A DNA stretch of 64,000 nucleotides from Arthrospiribacter ruber. GTDB taxonomy: Bacteria > Bacteroidota > Bacteroidia > Cytophagales > Cyclobacteriaceae. The notes beneath the pieces are model-generated. The model was not told the origin of the DNA and made no database searches. It worked only from the letters and a program-made list of their open reading frames with translations. Within the stretch, counting starts at the first letter, position 1, and every line of letters starts with the position of its first letter. Positions 8,811 through 16,606 of the stretch are shown one piece after another. Location: contig NZ_RPHB01000011.1 in NCBI RefSeq assembly GCF_019343195.1, positions 1 through 64,000 of the forward strand. Reading direction: 5' to 3'. Position numbers and translations under genes: made by a program.

Positions 8811-9070
8811 TTATTTCACGCCAAGGCGCCAAGGGAATTTGGCCCGCAGATATCGCTGATTCCGCAGATGGCACAATTTCCACCGTGCTTTAGCCGAAAT
8901 AATAATTAAGACAACAAGGGAAAAGCGGCAACTGGCACATTCCTCTATTTGCCGATGCTAGGCCTTTAGCGGGTTTATGATCAATCGTAAAGGATAAGCT
9001 TGTTGAAAGCCCAAAAATAACTTTGCGTCATTGCGAGAAATAATGAAAGGTTTCACGCAAGGGCGCCAAG
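8811..9070. repeat. Diverged first copy of the 223-bp repeat
   Basis: This stretch carries the landmarks of the downstream array in the same order (TTTCACGCCAAGGCGC, CCGCAGATGGCACAATTTCC, CCGTGCTTTAGCC, GCCGAT-CTAGGCCTTTA, CAATCGTA, AAATAACTTTGCGTCATTGC) but with many substitutions and small indels. It reads as an older copy of the unit. No ORF spans it. Confidence 0.8.
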
Positions 9071-9739
9071 GCGCTATGGTTTTTTTCCGCAGATGGCACA
9101 ATTTCCACCGTGCTTTAGCCTAAAAAATAAATAAGGCAACATGGGAAAAAGTGGGGAATAGTGCATTTCTAAAATTGCCGATTCTAGGCCTTTAATGGCA
9201 ATATGTTCAATCGTATTGAATAAGGTTTTTGAAAATCTAAAAATAACTTTGCGTCATTGCGAGAAATAATAGGTTTCACGCCAAGGCGCAAAGGCGCTAT
9301 GGTTTTTTTCCGCAGATGGCACAATTTCCACCGTGCTTTAGCCTAAAAAATAAATAAGGCAACATGGGAAAAAGTGGGGAATAGTGCATTTCTAAAATTG
9401 CCGATTCTAGGCCTTTAATGGCAATATGTTCAATCGTATTGAATAAGGTTTTTGAAAATCTAAAAATAACTTTGCGTCATTGCGAGAAATAATAGGTTTC
9501 ACGCCAAGGCGCAAAGGCGCTATGGTTTTTTTCCGCAGATGGCACAATTTCCACCGTGCTTTAGCCTAAAAAATAAATAAGGCAACATGGGAAAAAGTGG
9601 GGAATAGTGCATTTCTAAAATTGCCGATTCTAGGCCTTTAATGGCAATATGTTCAATCGTATTGAATAAGGTTTTTGAAAATCTAAAAATAACTTTGCGT
9701 CATAGCGCCTTAGCGAGAAATTAAGAAATGTTTCACGCA
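9071..9739. repeat. Tandem array, three copies of a 223-bp non-coding unit
   Basis: Units begin at GCGCTATGG at 9071, 9294 and 9517, giving an exact period of 223 bases. The first two units look identical by eye. The third is the same until its last 40 bases, which change to CATAGCGCCTTAGCGAGAAATTAAG. Each unit holds the short GGCGC/GCGCC-rich motif and the CGCAGATGGCACAATTTCC motif. There is no long ORF, and stop codons fall in all frames. With the diverged copy before it, the array fills the whole gap between the cytochrome gene and the convergent DUF5686 gene. Confidence 0.92.
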
Positions 9740-9796
9740 AGGGCGCTATGGGTTTTTCTCCCAAGGCATATTTCTAATCTCTCGCTACTCCCCAAA

Positions 9797-12454
9797 TCAA
9801 TCCCCCATACTGATATTGATAAAGCTCGCTATTCCAAATCTGACACCGGCCCTTTGGAAGTTGCTGTTTTCAAAGCCCGCTCCCATTTCCAATCGGAAAA
9901 TCCGGAACAGGTTGTCCAAAGAATAGCCTACTTCCCAATAGTGCGGCGATTCAGCGGTCTTGAGGTAGTTGAAGAAGATGTTTTCCCTTAGTCCTGAAAA
10001 ACGCAACATGGGCAATTGGGTGAACAGGAACTTTCTGAACTGGTAATGGACAATGGCTGAGACATATTGGCTCTGGGTGGAGTATTGGTAATAATCCAAA
10101 AACCTGAAATTGTCTGCTACGCCCATATTGGCAAAAATGGTCCTATTGCCGCCAAAGTGTTTGAAATCCATAAAGTACACTTGCGAGTTGTTCAGAAAGG
10201 TACCTGCGGTCAGGTTGAAATCAAGTTTGCCACTCACTCCAAAATTGAAAAAATGTTCCAGATTGGCCTCCAAGCGGTCAAATGAAGCAGCCCCGGGACT
10301 GTTGAGTACAGAACCAAAACCCTTAGAATACTTCAGGTTGATCAGTGGGGCAGATTCATAAATGGGTCTTTTTCTTCCATTTCTGATATAATACTTCATT
10401 CCCGGCCTCCATTCCAAAGACAGGTCCCCGATCAAAGCTTGATGATCCTCAAAATTTTCAGGGGAGGCCTCCACATTTTCAGGACGGTTGGGCGTGTAGA
10501 CACGCTCAGGTCTGTTGTACCAGCTGTAATCAGAATTGTTGAAGAGTTCCCTCCTGTTGGCATAGGTCAAGGTAGTCCGGTAAGTGACTTTGTCGTTGAC
10601 CCGATGATAGAGATAGCCTTTGGCAAAATCCTGCTCATACAGCTTCATGTAGTTTTGTCGCAACAATAAGGAATATAGGGCATTCACCTGTTCCTGTATG
10701 GGGTTGTCGGCATTGAACTGGAAGATGTAAGAGCCACCGGTCAAGCCGAAAGTCAGTCCCATTTCTTCTTTGGTAATGGCTCTTCGGATATCCAAGGTGC
10801 CATAGGATTGCTTGCTGGCAAATCCGTACCTGAATTCCGGGCTAAAAGTCAAAGACCTGGTGTGACGGCTTACCGAGTCAGCCATTTTTTCAGAGCTGAA
10901 AATCCTGTAGTAAGCACCTAAACCCACTTTGAATCCTTCTACAGTGTTGAAAGAAAATTTTGTCAGGTTATTGCGGAAGCCAAGCCTTCTGCCTTTTCCA
11001 AAATCGTAGGCTCCTCCAGTGACTATATCCAGGGGTTGGAATTTCCTCCTGGCTTTTCGGGCTACAGAATCAACTTTGGATTCTTTTGCTGCTTCGATGA
11101 CGGCAAGGCTGTCGTCTCTCTGGTATCCTCGGACTTCTTCTTCAGTCAATTTCACAGGCCTGATGCTGTCCCAATAGGAAAGGCTTCTTTTGGTCGCTAA
11201 GGAGTCGACTTTATAAGTTCTTTCCGAAAGTACATCCGCCTCTTCCCGTTCTTTTTGGGCTTCTTTTTCGTATTCATTGACCAATTTCCTGAAATCTTTT
11301 CGGGTGATCTTTTCAGATTGGGCCATTTGTTCCATGGCCGATAGGCTCTTGTCCAACTTGATGTCTTTGGGAACCTCATCTATCTTTTCGTCGATGATGG
11401 TAGTCTCTACAATCAGGTCAGGATTGAGGGTGATGTCATAATCCCTGGTAGAGGCCAGGTATTTGAATTCCCCGGCAAAACCGAAGAATTTCCCTCCAAA
11501 AGTATAAGTGTGGGTGGATGGCATCCATACATTTTCAGCCACAGGTTGATACAGCTGTTGTACTCCTATCTGGAAGCCTAATAAGGAAGTCTTTAGGTCC
11601 AGGCTGTGAATGGCCCAAAGGTTTTCAATGATGTAGATATGCCCTTCAAAAACCCTCTCACCTCTTGAACGGGGGGTCACCCTGATCCTATTGATCATCA
11701 CATCACCTTCTATGAAGGAGCCTTCATATTTGAATTTGTAGTAGGCAAAAGCAGATGGAGCCAGGGGAGAAATGGCTTCGTTGATTTTTGGGTTGTAAAA
11801 ACTCGTGGCGATGTATGGGGCAGGGGAGGTCTGATTGTTGTCTCCGGAGGTACGGATGCTGATGACTGTTTCTTCTACCTTATTGGGTTGTTGGAAGTGG
11901 ATTTTGGATACGGATTCGGAAGTGTAGGCTTCATTTAATTTGAATCCGTCTTTTTCAATTTCTTTTTTAAGGAAAAAGGGGGCATTGGTCAATTTTCCGG
12001 TTCCTTTCAAGTAAACCATCATGCTGTATTCCTGCACCTGTAGCCTGTGGAATTTGGCTTTGGAAATGGCTTTGCGCATGATGGTCAGGGCAGGATCTTC
12101 CTGTCCGGTCCTGACTTCTACTTCCTGAAGGGCATAGGTCTGTTCTTCTAGGCCGAAATCCAAGGTAGCCCAGCCATCTTTCACCTCAACAGTCTTTACC
12201 TGTGTGGCAAAACCCAGGTATTGGGCGACCACATCATAATAACCCGGCTTGAGTTTGATTTCATAGTCTCCGTTTTGGTTGGCCGGAACTCCATCTCCTG
12301 TATTTCTGATGTAAATGGACGCAAATGGCAGTGCATCACCTGATTTGGAAGTAACGCTTCCCCTGATGCCCTGTGCAGAAATGTCGTGCAAATTGAGGGA
12401 GAAAAGTATAGCTAAAAAGCTGATAGCAAAGGCTTTTTTCGTTGCGGTCTTCAT
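9797..12454 (-). CDS. DUF5686 / carboxypeptidase-like regulatory domain outer-membrane protein
   Basis: About 885 residues. The start at 12454 (MKTATKKAF) gives a normal Sec signal peptide ending DISAQG; the longer reading adds 37 residues with no signal. Residues about 25-110 form a CarboxypepD_reg-like beta domain (GIRGSVTSKSGDALPFASIYI). A long DUF5686 region follows, with a charged segment around 390-450, and the C-terminal half is rich in aromatic alternating strands ending FINISMGD, as in outer-membrane barrels. The family is common in Bacteroidota and its function is poorly defined. It is a single gene, convergent with the sulfite-oxidase pair across the repeat array. Confidence 0.88.
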   Translation of the reverse strand: MKTATKKAFAISFLAILFSLNLHDISAQGIRGSVTSKSGDALPFASIYIRNTGDGVPANQNGDYEIKLKPGYYDVVAQYLGFATQVKTVEVKDGWATLDFGLEEQTYALQEVEVRTGQEDPALTIMRKAISKAKFHRLQVQEYSMMVYLKGTGKLTNAPFFLKKEIEKDGFKLNEAYTSESVSKIHFQQPNKVEETVISIRTSGDNNQTSPAPYIATSFYNPKINEAISPLAPSAFAYYKFKYEGSFIEGDVMINRIRVTPRSRGERVFEGHIYIIENLWAIHSLDLKTSLLGFQIGVQQLYQPVAENVWMPSTHTYTFGGKFFGFAGEFKYLASTRDYDITLNPDLIVETTIIDEKIDEVPKDIKLDKSLSAMEQMAQSEKITRKDFRKLVNEYEKEAQKEREEADVLSERTYKVDSLATKRSLSYWDSIRPVKLTEEEVRGYQRDDSLAVIEAAKESKVDSVARKARRKFQPLDIVTGGAYDFGKGRRLGFRNNLTKFSFNTVEGFKVGLGAYYRIFSSEKMADSVSRHTRSLTFSPEFRYGFASKQSYGTLDIRRAITKEEMGLTFGLTGGSYIFQFNADNPIQEQVNALYSLLLRQNYMKLYEQDFAKGYLYHRVNDKVTYRTTLTYANRRELFNNSDYSWYNRPERVYTPNRPENVEASPENFEDHQALIGDLSLEWRPGMKYYIRNGRKRPIYESAPLINLKYSKGFGSVLNSPGAASFDRLEANLEHFFNFGVSGKLDFNLTAGTFLNNSQVYFMDFKHFGGNRTIFANMGVADNFRFLDYYQYSTQSQYVSAIVHYQFRKFLFTQLPMLRFSGLRENIFFNYLKTAESPHYWEVGYSLDNLFRIFRLEMGAGFENSNFQRAGVRFGIASFINISMGD

Positions 12455-12599
12455 AGATTGGCTTAAGTAGTCGAAAAATAAGTTATTACCTTGGAACGGC
12501 ATACGAAAGGCTAAGTTTTTGGGAATATTTAACTTTTTCACTTGCCCATCCGCTTTAACCTTCACTGATATTCAAAACTTTGCATAAGTAAAACCCACT

Positions 12600-12630
12600 A
12601 ACCACCTGCTGTTTCGGCAGGTGGTTTTTT
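12600..12630 (+). terminator. Intrinsic terminator without an evident upstream gene
   Basis: AACCACCTGC and GCAGGTGGTT form a perfect 10-bp stem around a 7-nt loop (TGTTTCG), followed by TTTT on the plus strand. The only gene nearby is the minus-strand DUF5686 gene, which starts 146 bases to the left. The terminator therefore either ends an unannotated short plus-strand RNA or serves as a boundary. The minus strand lacks a U tract. Confidence 0.7.
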
Positions 12631-12752
12631 AGTATTTCTTTGGGGCAAAGAAATAGTGTTTAAATGTAGGTTTTTGTAAAGGTTTTTGATCCAGTATTAC
12701 ATGAAGAATTCACAAAGTCAGATCTCTCCCAAATAGACCGAATCGGAAAGGA

Positions 12753-12881
12753 TTATTTTCCCTTTATACCATTTTTGGCTTTGGACTGTTTGCCCGGTGC
12801 GGAGCGGACATAGGTCACTCCGTCCACTTTATAAAAAATCCGGTTACCAACCCTGCCTTCAATGGCTGATGCAAGTGTGCC
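12753..12881 (-). pseudogene. Relic of a small conserved Bacteroidota protein
   Basis: An open frame of 42 codons without a start codon, bounded upstream by TGA. It reads GRVGNRIFYKVDGVTYVRS followed by APGKQSKAKNG and a stop. The G-x2-GN-x2-FY-x3-G-x-x-YVR-x2-PGK pattern resembles the opening of a family of small Bacteroidota proteins, but the rest is missing and no ATG precedes it in frame. A decayed fragment is the simplest reading. Confidence 0.45.
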
Positions 12882-13204
12882 TCATACTCTTCCCATATCA
12901 GTGTCTGCTTGAAGTGAACTATGAAGATAAGGATAAATTCTATTATGTCAATTGTATAAGTAGTTGATATTAAAAGCAATCTAAGAGCATTTTAATAATC
13001 AATAATAAATGCTGTAGAAATGCATTTGGATTGGTAAAGTAATGGTCAAAGGTTTAATATTCTCAAGTTTAAACTTCCATGAATATCCACCTGGCCTCTA
13101 ATGGTCTAAAGATGTGTATTACATAAAACAGGGAGCAACAAATACTTTGATTTAAAGTGGTGTTAAGCAGTTATTGTTTTTAGCTGTGACAGTTTAAGAT
13201 TGTT
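12882..13204. other. AT-rich intergenic stretch at the left edge of the island
   Basis: I see no gene, hairpin or repeat that can be supported here. The base composition shifts visibly toward A+T compared with the DNA to the left and stays so through the next 11 kb. Confidence 0.4.
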
Positions 13205-13816
13205 TTATGTCAGTTGTTTATGGGTTTTTCTACGAAATTCATTTTCAGTAGCATAAATCAATAATCCGATATCAATCATCTTCGGCAAGAAATAGGTGCA
13301 AGTTGCTTGTTCCTGAAATCCGTCCCACTCTGGTTCAAAACCGAAACCAAGACAGTTTGTAGTACATAAATCAATGAATTCCATCCAATTGTCTAAGGTT
13401 AAAATTTGTTTGATTCTTTTTATTAATTTAAATGGATTTTCCACTTCTTTCGCACTTAGAGAAGATGGATAGGCCAGCCATAGCATTTCATTGTTCTTTT
13501 TTGAAATGGAATCCACTCTTTGTAAAAATCCTTCAGATAAGCTATAGGATGAGTTTTTGAATTCTTTTTTTCTTTCTTCCAAGACATAAAGGCTGACAAT
13601 CACTTCCCTGATAAGTTTAGCTAAAAACAAGGTATAAGATGGTTCTTTTTTGAAAGTCTCATGAGGAAATACCAAAAAAGAAGATTCCAAAAATAGATTT
13701 ACGTTATTTTTATTATACGCTAGGTCGCAATAGCCAAAAACTATCTCTAAGCTTTTAATTGGGTCTAATTCTTTAGCAAAGATAATCCATTCATCTTCAA
13801 TCTTGATTATTCTCAT
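13205..13816 (-). CDS. Unrecognised helical-repeat protein (copy 3 of the minus-strand trio)
   Basis: 203 residues, all predicted helical, with no signal peptide or membrane segment. It has two units of about 90 residues of a pattern shared with its neighbours. In the second, YPSSLSAKEVENPFKLIKRI is followed by LDNWMEFIDLCTTNCLGF and, 50 residues on, a helix ending LLIYATE. The first unit begins ELDPIKSLEIVF. Its start lies 20 bases inside the end of the preceding gene, so the three minus-strand genes form an operon. I do not recognise the family. Soluble, cytoplasmic and probably protein-binding is as far as the sequence goes. Confidence 0.7.
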   Translation of the reverse strand: MRIIKIEDEWIIFAKELDPIKSLEIVFGYCDLAYNKNNVNLFLESSFLVFPHETFKKEPSYTLFLAKLIREVIVSLYVLEERKKEFKNSSYSLSEGFLQRVDSISKKNNEMLWLAYPSSLSAKEVENPFKLIKRIKQILTLDNWMEFIDLCTTNCLGFGFEPEWDGFQEQATCTYFLPKMIDIGLLIYATENEFRRKTHKQLT

Positions 13817-14405
13817 CGGTTTGATGGTTAGGTTGAAATTCTCTTACAAATATTAAATAGCAAGCTTCCAGCAGTCCTAAGAAGTATTTTGAATCAATCA
13901 AATAAATATCGTCATATCCTATGAGAGAAGTTTTTCTGATGCTGAACTCAAGTAAAACATTCCAGTGCTTGATCCATTTTTTTAAGGACTTGTGATAGAA
14001 GAAAGAGTTTAAAAACAGGTTTGGATTCTTAATTTCTTCTTTAGAAAGACTATTTGGTAAGAAAGGAATCCGGTCCAGCAATTCCGTTTCGGATTCTATT
14101 GACTTTTTATCAATTAAATCCTTCCATTCGGGATTTTCAATATTTATGTTTTGATGCTTTCGAAACAAATAAAAAGAGGCAAAAATGAGCTTGTTAAACT
14201 GGCTTCCAAAGTATAACAGTGAGCCAGGAGACTCTTTTGGGAAACTTATGTTGTATGAAAAAGCATTTTTAAGAATAACTTGTAAATCTGATTTCCAATA
14301 ATCGAATTCTGCAAATTCAATAAACAATTCATTGAGGGTGGACTGACAATCTTCCCGTGATCGACATTTATTCTTTGAGGGCAATAGTTTGAAGAAAATA
14401 TCCAT
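13797..14405 (-). CDS. Unrecognised helical-repeat protein (copy 2 of the minus-strand trio)
   Basis: 202 residues with two units. The second is the clearest: FLPNSLSKEEIKNPNLFLNS, then a helix with LKKWIKHWNVLLEFS, then LGLLEACYLIFVREF. The same frame LS-x2-E-x2-NP ... LxxW ... E-[AC]-C-[HY]-L-[IL]-x-VR recurs in the flanking gene products and in the plus-strand gene at 22072. The gene overlaps the next by 20 bases and follows the previous by 11. Function unknown. Confidence 0.7.
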   Translation of the reverse strand: MDIFFKLLPSKNKCRSREDCQSTLNELFIEFAEFDYWKSDLQVILKNAFSYNISFPKESPGSLLYFGSQFNKLIFASFYLFRKHQNINIENPEWKDLIDKKSIESETELLDRIPFLPNSLSKEEIKNPNLFLNSFFYHKSLKKWIKHWNVLLEFSIRKTSLIGYDDIYLIDSKYFLGLLEACYLIFVREFQPNHQTDENNQD

Positions 14406-14416
14406 ACTTGCAATTT

Positions 14417-15133
14417 TTAGCTTTTATTTTCCTTTTCAGTTGATTTAAAAGTTCTTACATAGACCAAATGGCAAGAATCTAGTATGATATTATAGATCAA
14501 ATAATTCAGTAGATGATCTTGATAGAATTTGCTTTCTGCCCTTATTCCGAAGAGTGCACATTTATAGGTTTGGTCAAATGCTTGAATCATTTCTCCTAAA
14601 CTCTTTTCTGCAAACATTACTTTTAGATTCTTGATCGGATCAAGGGAATCGGAAGGATCTGTAGCGGAAGGGAGAAAGCCTTGGATATTGTTGAACCTTT
14701 TGCTTTTTTCCAAAATGTGTTTGGGAACCATATTGATTTTGGTTGTGGTCTCTACTACAGTAGAAGGGATGTCATTTTTAGATATTATGTAGGCAGCTTC
14801 GATTAGTTTTTTAAAATGTTTTACAAATAAGAACATGTCGCTCAGAGATTTCCAATCAGTTACCTTTCCCTCTGCTGTAGCCTTTAGATAGATCATGTTT
14901 AGCTGATGTCTAGACTCGGGAATGGGGTAAAAGACATGGAAGAAATCCTGGATCAAGTCAAGAGGCTTTTCTTTTTCTTCATCAGAAAGCATAGAGGTAA
15001 ATGTAGGCGCAGATACAGGAGAGATTACTTCATCTGTAATAATAGTCCGGCTATTCTCTCCCAAATTGTAATTGATAACGAGCATGGCAAAATAGGATTT
15101 AGTGAAACATGCCTTCAATTTCATCTGATCCAT
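14417..15133 (-). CDS. Unrecognised helical-repeat protein (copy 1 of the minus-strand trio)
   Basis: 238 residues, first gene of the minus-strand operon. Unit one contains MLSDEEKEKPLDLIQDFF and a helix ending LIEAAYIIS. Unit two contains SLDPIKNLKVMF, then ILDSCHLVYVRTF near the C-terminus. The SCHLVYVR end is nearly the same as CCHLLMVR in the gene at 22072 and CYLIFVRE in the next gene. There is no catalytic motif, membrane helix or signal. It is divergent from the restriction-modification relic at 15241, with about 105 bases between them. Confidence 0.7.
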   Translation of the reverse strand: MDQMKLKACFTKSYFAMLVINYNLGENSRTIITDEVISPVSAPTFTSMLSDEEKEKPLDLIQDFFHVFYPIPESRHQLNMIYLKATAEGKVTDWKSLSDMFLFVKHFKKLIEAAYIISKNDIPSTVVETTTKINMVPKHILEKSKRFNNIQGFLPSATDPSDSLDPIKNLKVMFAEKSLGEMIQAFDQTYKCALFGIRAESKFYQDHLLNYLIYNIILDSCHLVYVRTFKSTEKENKS

Positions 15134-15240
15134 GATGCTAAAAAATTCAAGCCAAGGATATTTTATTCTAGGCTAATTCTAAGAAAGACCTAGAATTTAT
15201 CTTTTTCTATTATCTTTAAACCAAAGCATTCTTTTTCACG

Positions 15241-15384
15241 ATGACCACACAACAATACCTAGAGAGCATTCGAAAACGTTTTATGCTCGGCCATGCTACT
15301 GAACATTCTTTTAGAGGAGACTTACAACAACTGATAGAAACGGACAGGTTGATGAAGGAAGTGGATGGGGTTTCGGAGGTGTGA
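15241..15384 (+). pseudogene. Truncated N-terminus of a type IIG-like N6-adenine methylase/restriction gene
   Basis: A 47-codon ORF beginning MTTQQYLESIRKRF, then EHSFRGDLQQLIET. The YL-x2-I-x-x-x(F/Y)-x-G-x-A-x-EHS(F/Y)RGDLQ-LI pattern is the N-terminus of large Bacteroidota restriction-methylase fusions, normally about 1000 residues. The match ends abruptly at codon 35, and a TGA follows 12 codons later. Neither the nuclease nor the methylase motifs are present, so it cannot work. A TATCTTTA promoter-like box lies 40 bases upstream. It looks like the stump left by a deletion. Confidence 0.65.
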
Positions 15385-15503
15385 CCCATTTGAATTTCCT
15401 TTAAAATAACTTTTTGAAAAAACAGTTTTAATCTATAGTTTAGGTAATTCTTTTAAGTAACACTCAATCAGTCTGTTAAATTTTATTAAAATAAAATAGA
15501 ATG

Positions 15504-15535
15504 TTTTTAAATAATTATAATTCATCTTATATTTG
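15504..15535 (+). promoter_or_regulatory. Bacteroidota-type promoter upstream of the abiF-linked RNA
   Basis: TATATTTG at 15528-15535 matches the -7 consensus TAnnTTTG exactly. A TTTTT run around 15504-15508, about 20 bases upstream, could serve as the -33 element. Transcription would begin near 15541, directly before the stem of the predicted small RNA. Confidence 0.55.
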
Positions 15536-15540
15536 TAGCA

Positions 15541-15598
15541 ACAGTACCCGTCACGCTTCCCATAGATCAGCGCACCAGGACGGGTCATTTTATTTTTT
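15541..15598 (+). ncRNA. Candidate abiF-associated structured small RNA
   Basis: Just before the AbiF-like gene there is a 7-bp stem, ACCCGTC (15546-15552) with GACGGGT (15579-15585), enclosing 26 bases with a possible inner CGC/GCG pairing (15554-15556 with 15570-15572). It is followed by ATTTTATTTTTT. A consensus promoter box sits directly upstream. The result would be an RNA of about 58 nt, ending 5 bases before the ATG of the protein gene. A conserved structured RNA (abiF motif) is known next to abiF genes, and an RNA antitoxin role has been reported for it. Identity here rests on position, a stem and a promoter; no covariance model was run. Confidence 0.6.
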
Positions 15599-15603
15599 AG
15601 GGT

Positions 15604-16509
15604 ATGGAGTTTGACAAAAAACCTCTTGCTGTTGAACAACAGATCCAACTGCTACAGGAGAGAGGTATGACTATACCGGAACTCAAAAAAGCATCTCTTT
15701 TTTTAACGAATATTTCCTATTATCGCCTTAGTGCATATTGGTATACCTTTTTACAGAACCCCAAATCCGAACATGTTTTTATTCCTGGAACTACATTTGA
15801 TAAAGTCCTCAACACCTATGTGTTTGATAGAAAACTTCGGCTATTAATTTTTGATGAAATCGAAAGAATCGAAATCTCACTTAGGACTAAGTTGATCTAT
15901 GAATATTGCCTTGAATTTGGCAACAATTGGTATGAGAATAAAAGTTTATTTAAAGGAAAAGATACTTATTATTATAAACTTCAGGAATTATTGATTTCTG
16001 AGATGAACAAAACGAGTGAGGTTTTTATCAGGCATTACAGAAGGAAATATTCATCCCCACCTAACCCCCCTGCTTGGATGGCTTTGGAACTAGCTTCATT
16101 TGGTCAACTGTCTATGCTTTTTAAAAATCTTAAACCAAATTCCGTAAGAAAAAGGGTCGCAGCTCATTTTGGAGTAGATGAAATAGTTTTGGAATCATGG
16201 TTAGAGTCTTTATCCTATGTAAGAAATGCATGTGCCCATCATATGAGACTTTGGAATAGAAAACTACCAAAAACACCAATAGTCCCTAAAAACCCTCAAT
16301 ACATCTGGTTGGAAAAAAATCCGAATTCAAAGGACGAAAATAAAATCTATTTAACCCTCTGTATTATTGGTTACCTTTTGGCAAGAGTAAGTCCAGGAAA
16401 TAGTTTCAGCAAAAAGATCAGTAACTTATTATCAGATTTTCCTGAAATCCCCAATCATTATATGGGTTTTACTCCAAATTGGAAAAAAGAATATCTTTGG
16501 GGTAGATAA
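15604..16509 (+). CDS. AbiF/AbiD-like Abi_2 family HEPN RNase
   Basis: 301 residues, the normal length for the Abi_2 (AbiD/AbiF) family. Family landmarks: ISYYRLSAYWYTF at 37-49, FDRKLRLLIFDEIERIE at 74-90, and PPAWMALELASFGQLS at 155-170. The HEPN catalytic motif R-N-x3-H is intact at 207-212 (RNACAH). These proteins are abortive-infection/toxin RNases of the cytoplasm, and AbiF has been proposed as an ancestor of Cas13. The ATG at 15604 lies right after the predicted RNA and its U tract, so expression may depend on read-through or on control by the RNA. The neighbours are defence relics. No truncation is seen. Confidence 0.88.
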   Translation: MEFDKKPLAVEQQIQLLQERGMTIPELKKASLFLTNISYYRLSAYWYTFLQNPKSEHVFIPGTTFDKVLNTYVFDRKLRLLIFDEIERIEISLRTKLIYEYCLEFGNNWYENKSLFKGKDTYYYKLQELLISEMNKTSEVFIRHYRRKYSSPPNPPAWMALELASFGQLSMLFKNLKPNSVRKRVAAHFGVDEIVLESWLESLSYVRNACAHHMRLWNRKLPKTPIVPKNPQYIWLEKNPNSKDENKIYLTLCIIGYLLARVSPGNSFSKKISNLLSDFPEIPNHYMGFTPNWKKEYLWGR

Positions 16510-16606
16510 TTGACGAACAGATTTACAAAAATAATCTTGTGGAATATTTGAAAATAAAAACGGTTAAGGATCAAATGATGCTGATAAGCTTACTTCAATA
16601 AAATCA

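Noticed and set aside
8811-9739. CRISPR array
   Set aside because: The period is 223 bases, with whole units near-identical and no variable spacers.
12454-12565. N-terminal extension of the DUF5686 gene
   Set aside because: The added 37 residues have no signal character, and the internal ATG gives a normal signal peptide.
15433-15648. 71-codon minus-strand ORF
   Set aside because: It lies opposite the promoter, the predicted RNA and the start of the AbiF gene, and has no recognisable features.
15604-16509. Cas13-type CRISPR effector
   Set aside because: Only one HEPN motif, 301 residues, and no CRISPR repeats nearby; Abi_2/AbiF fits far better.
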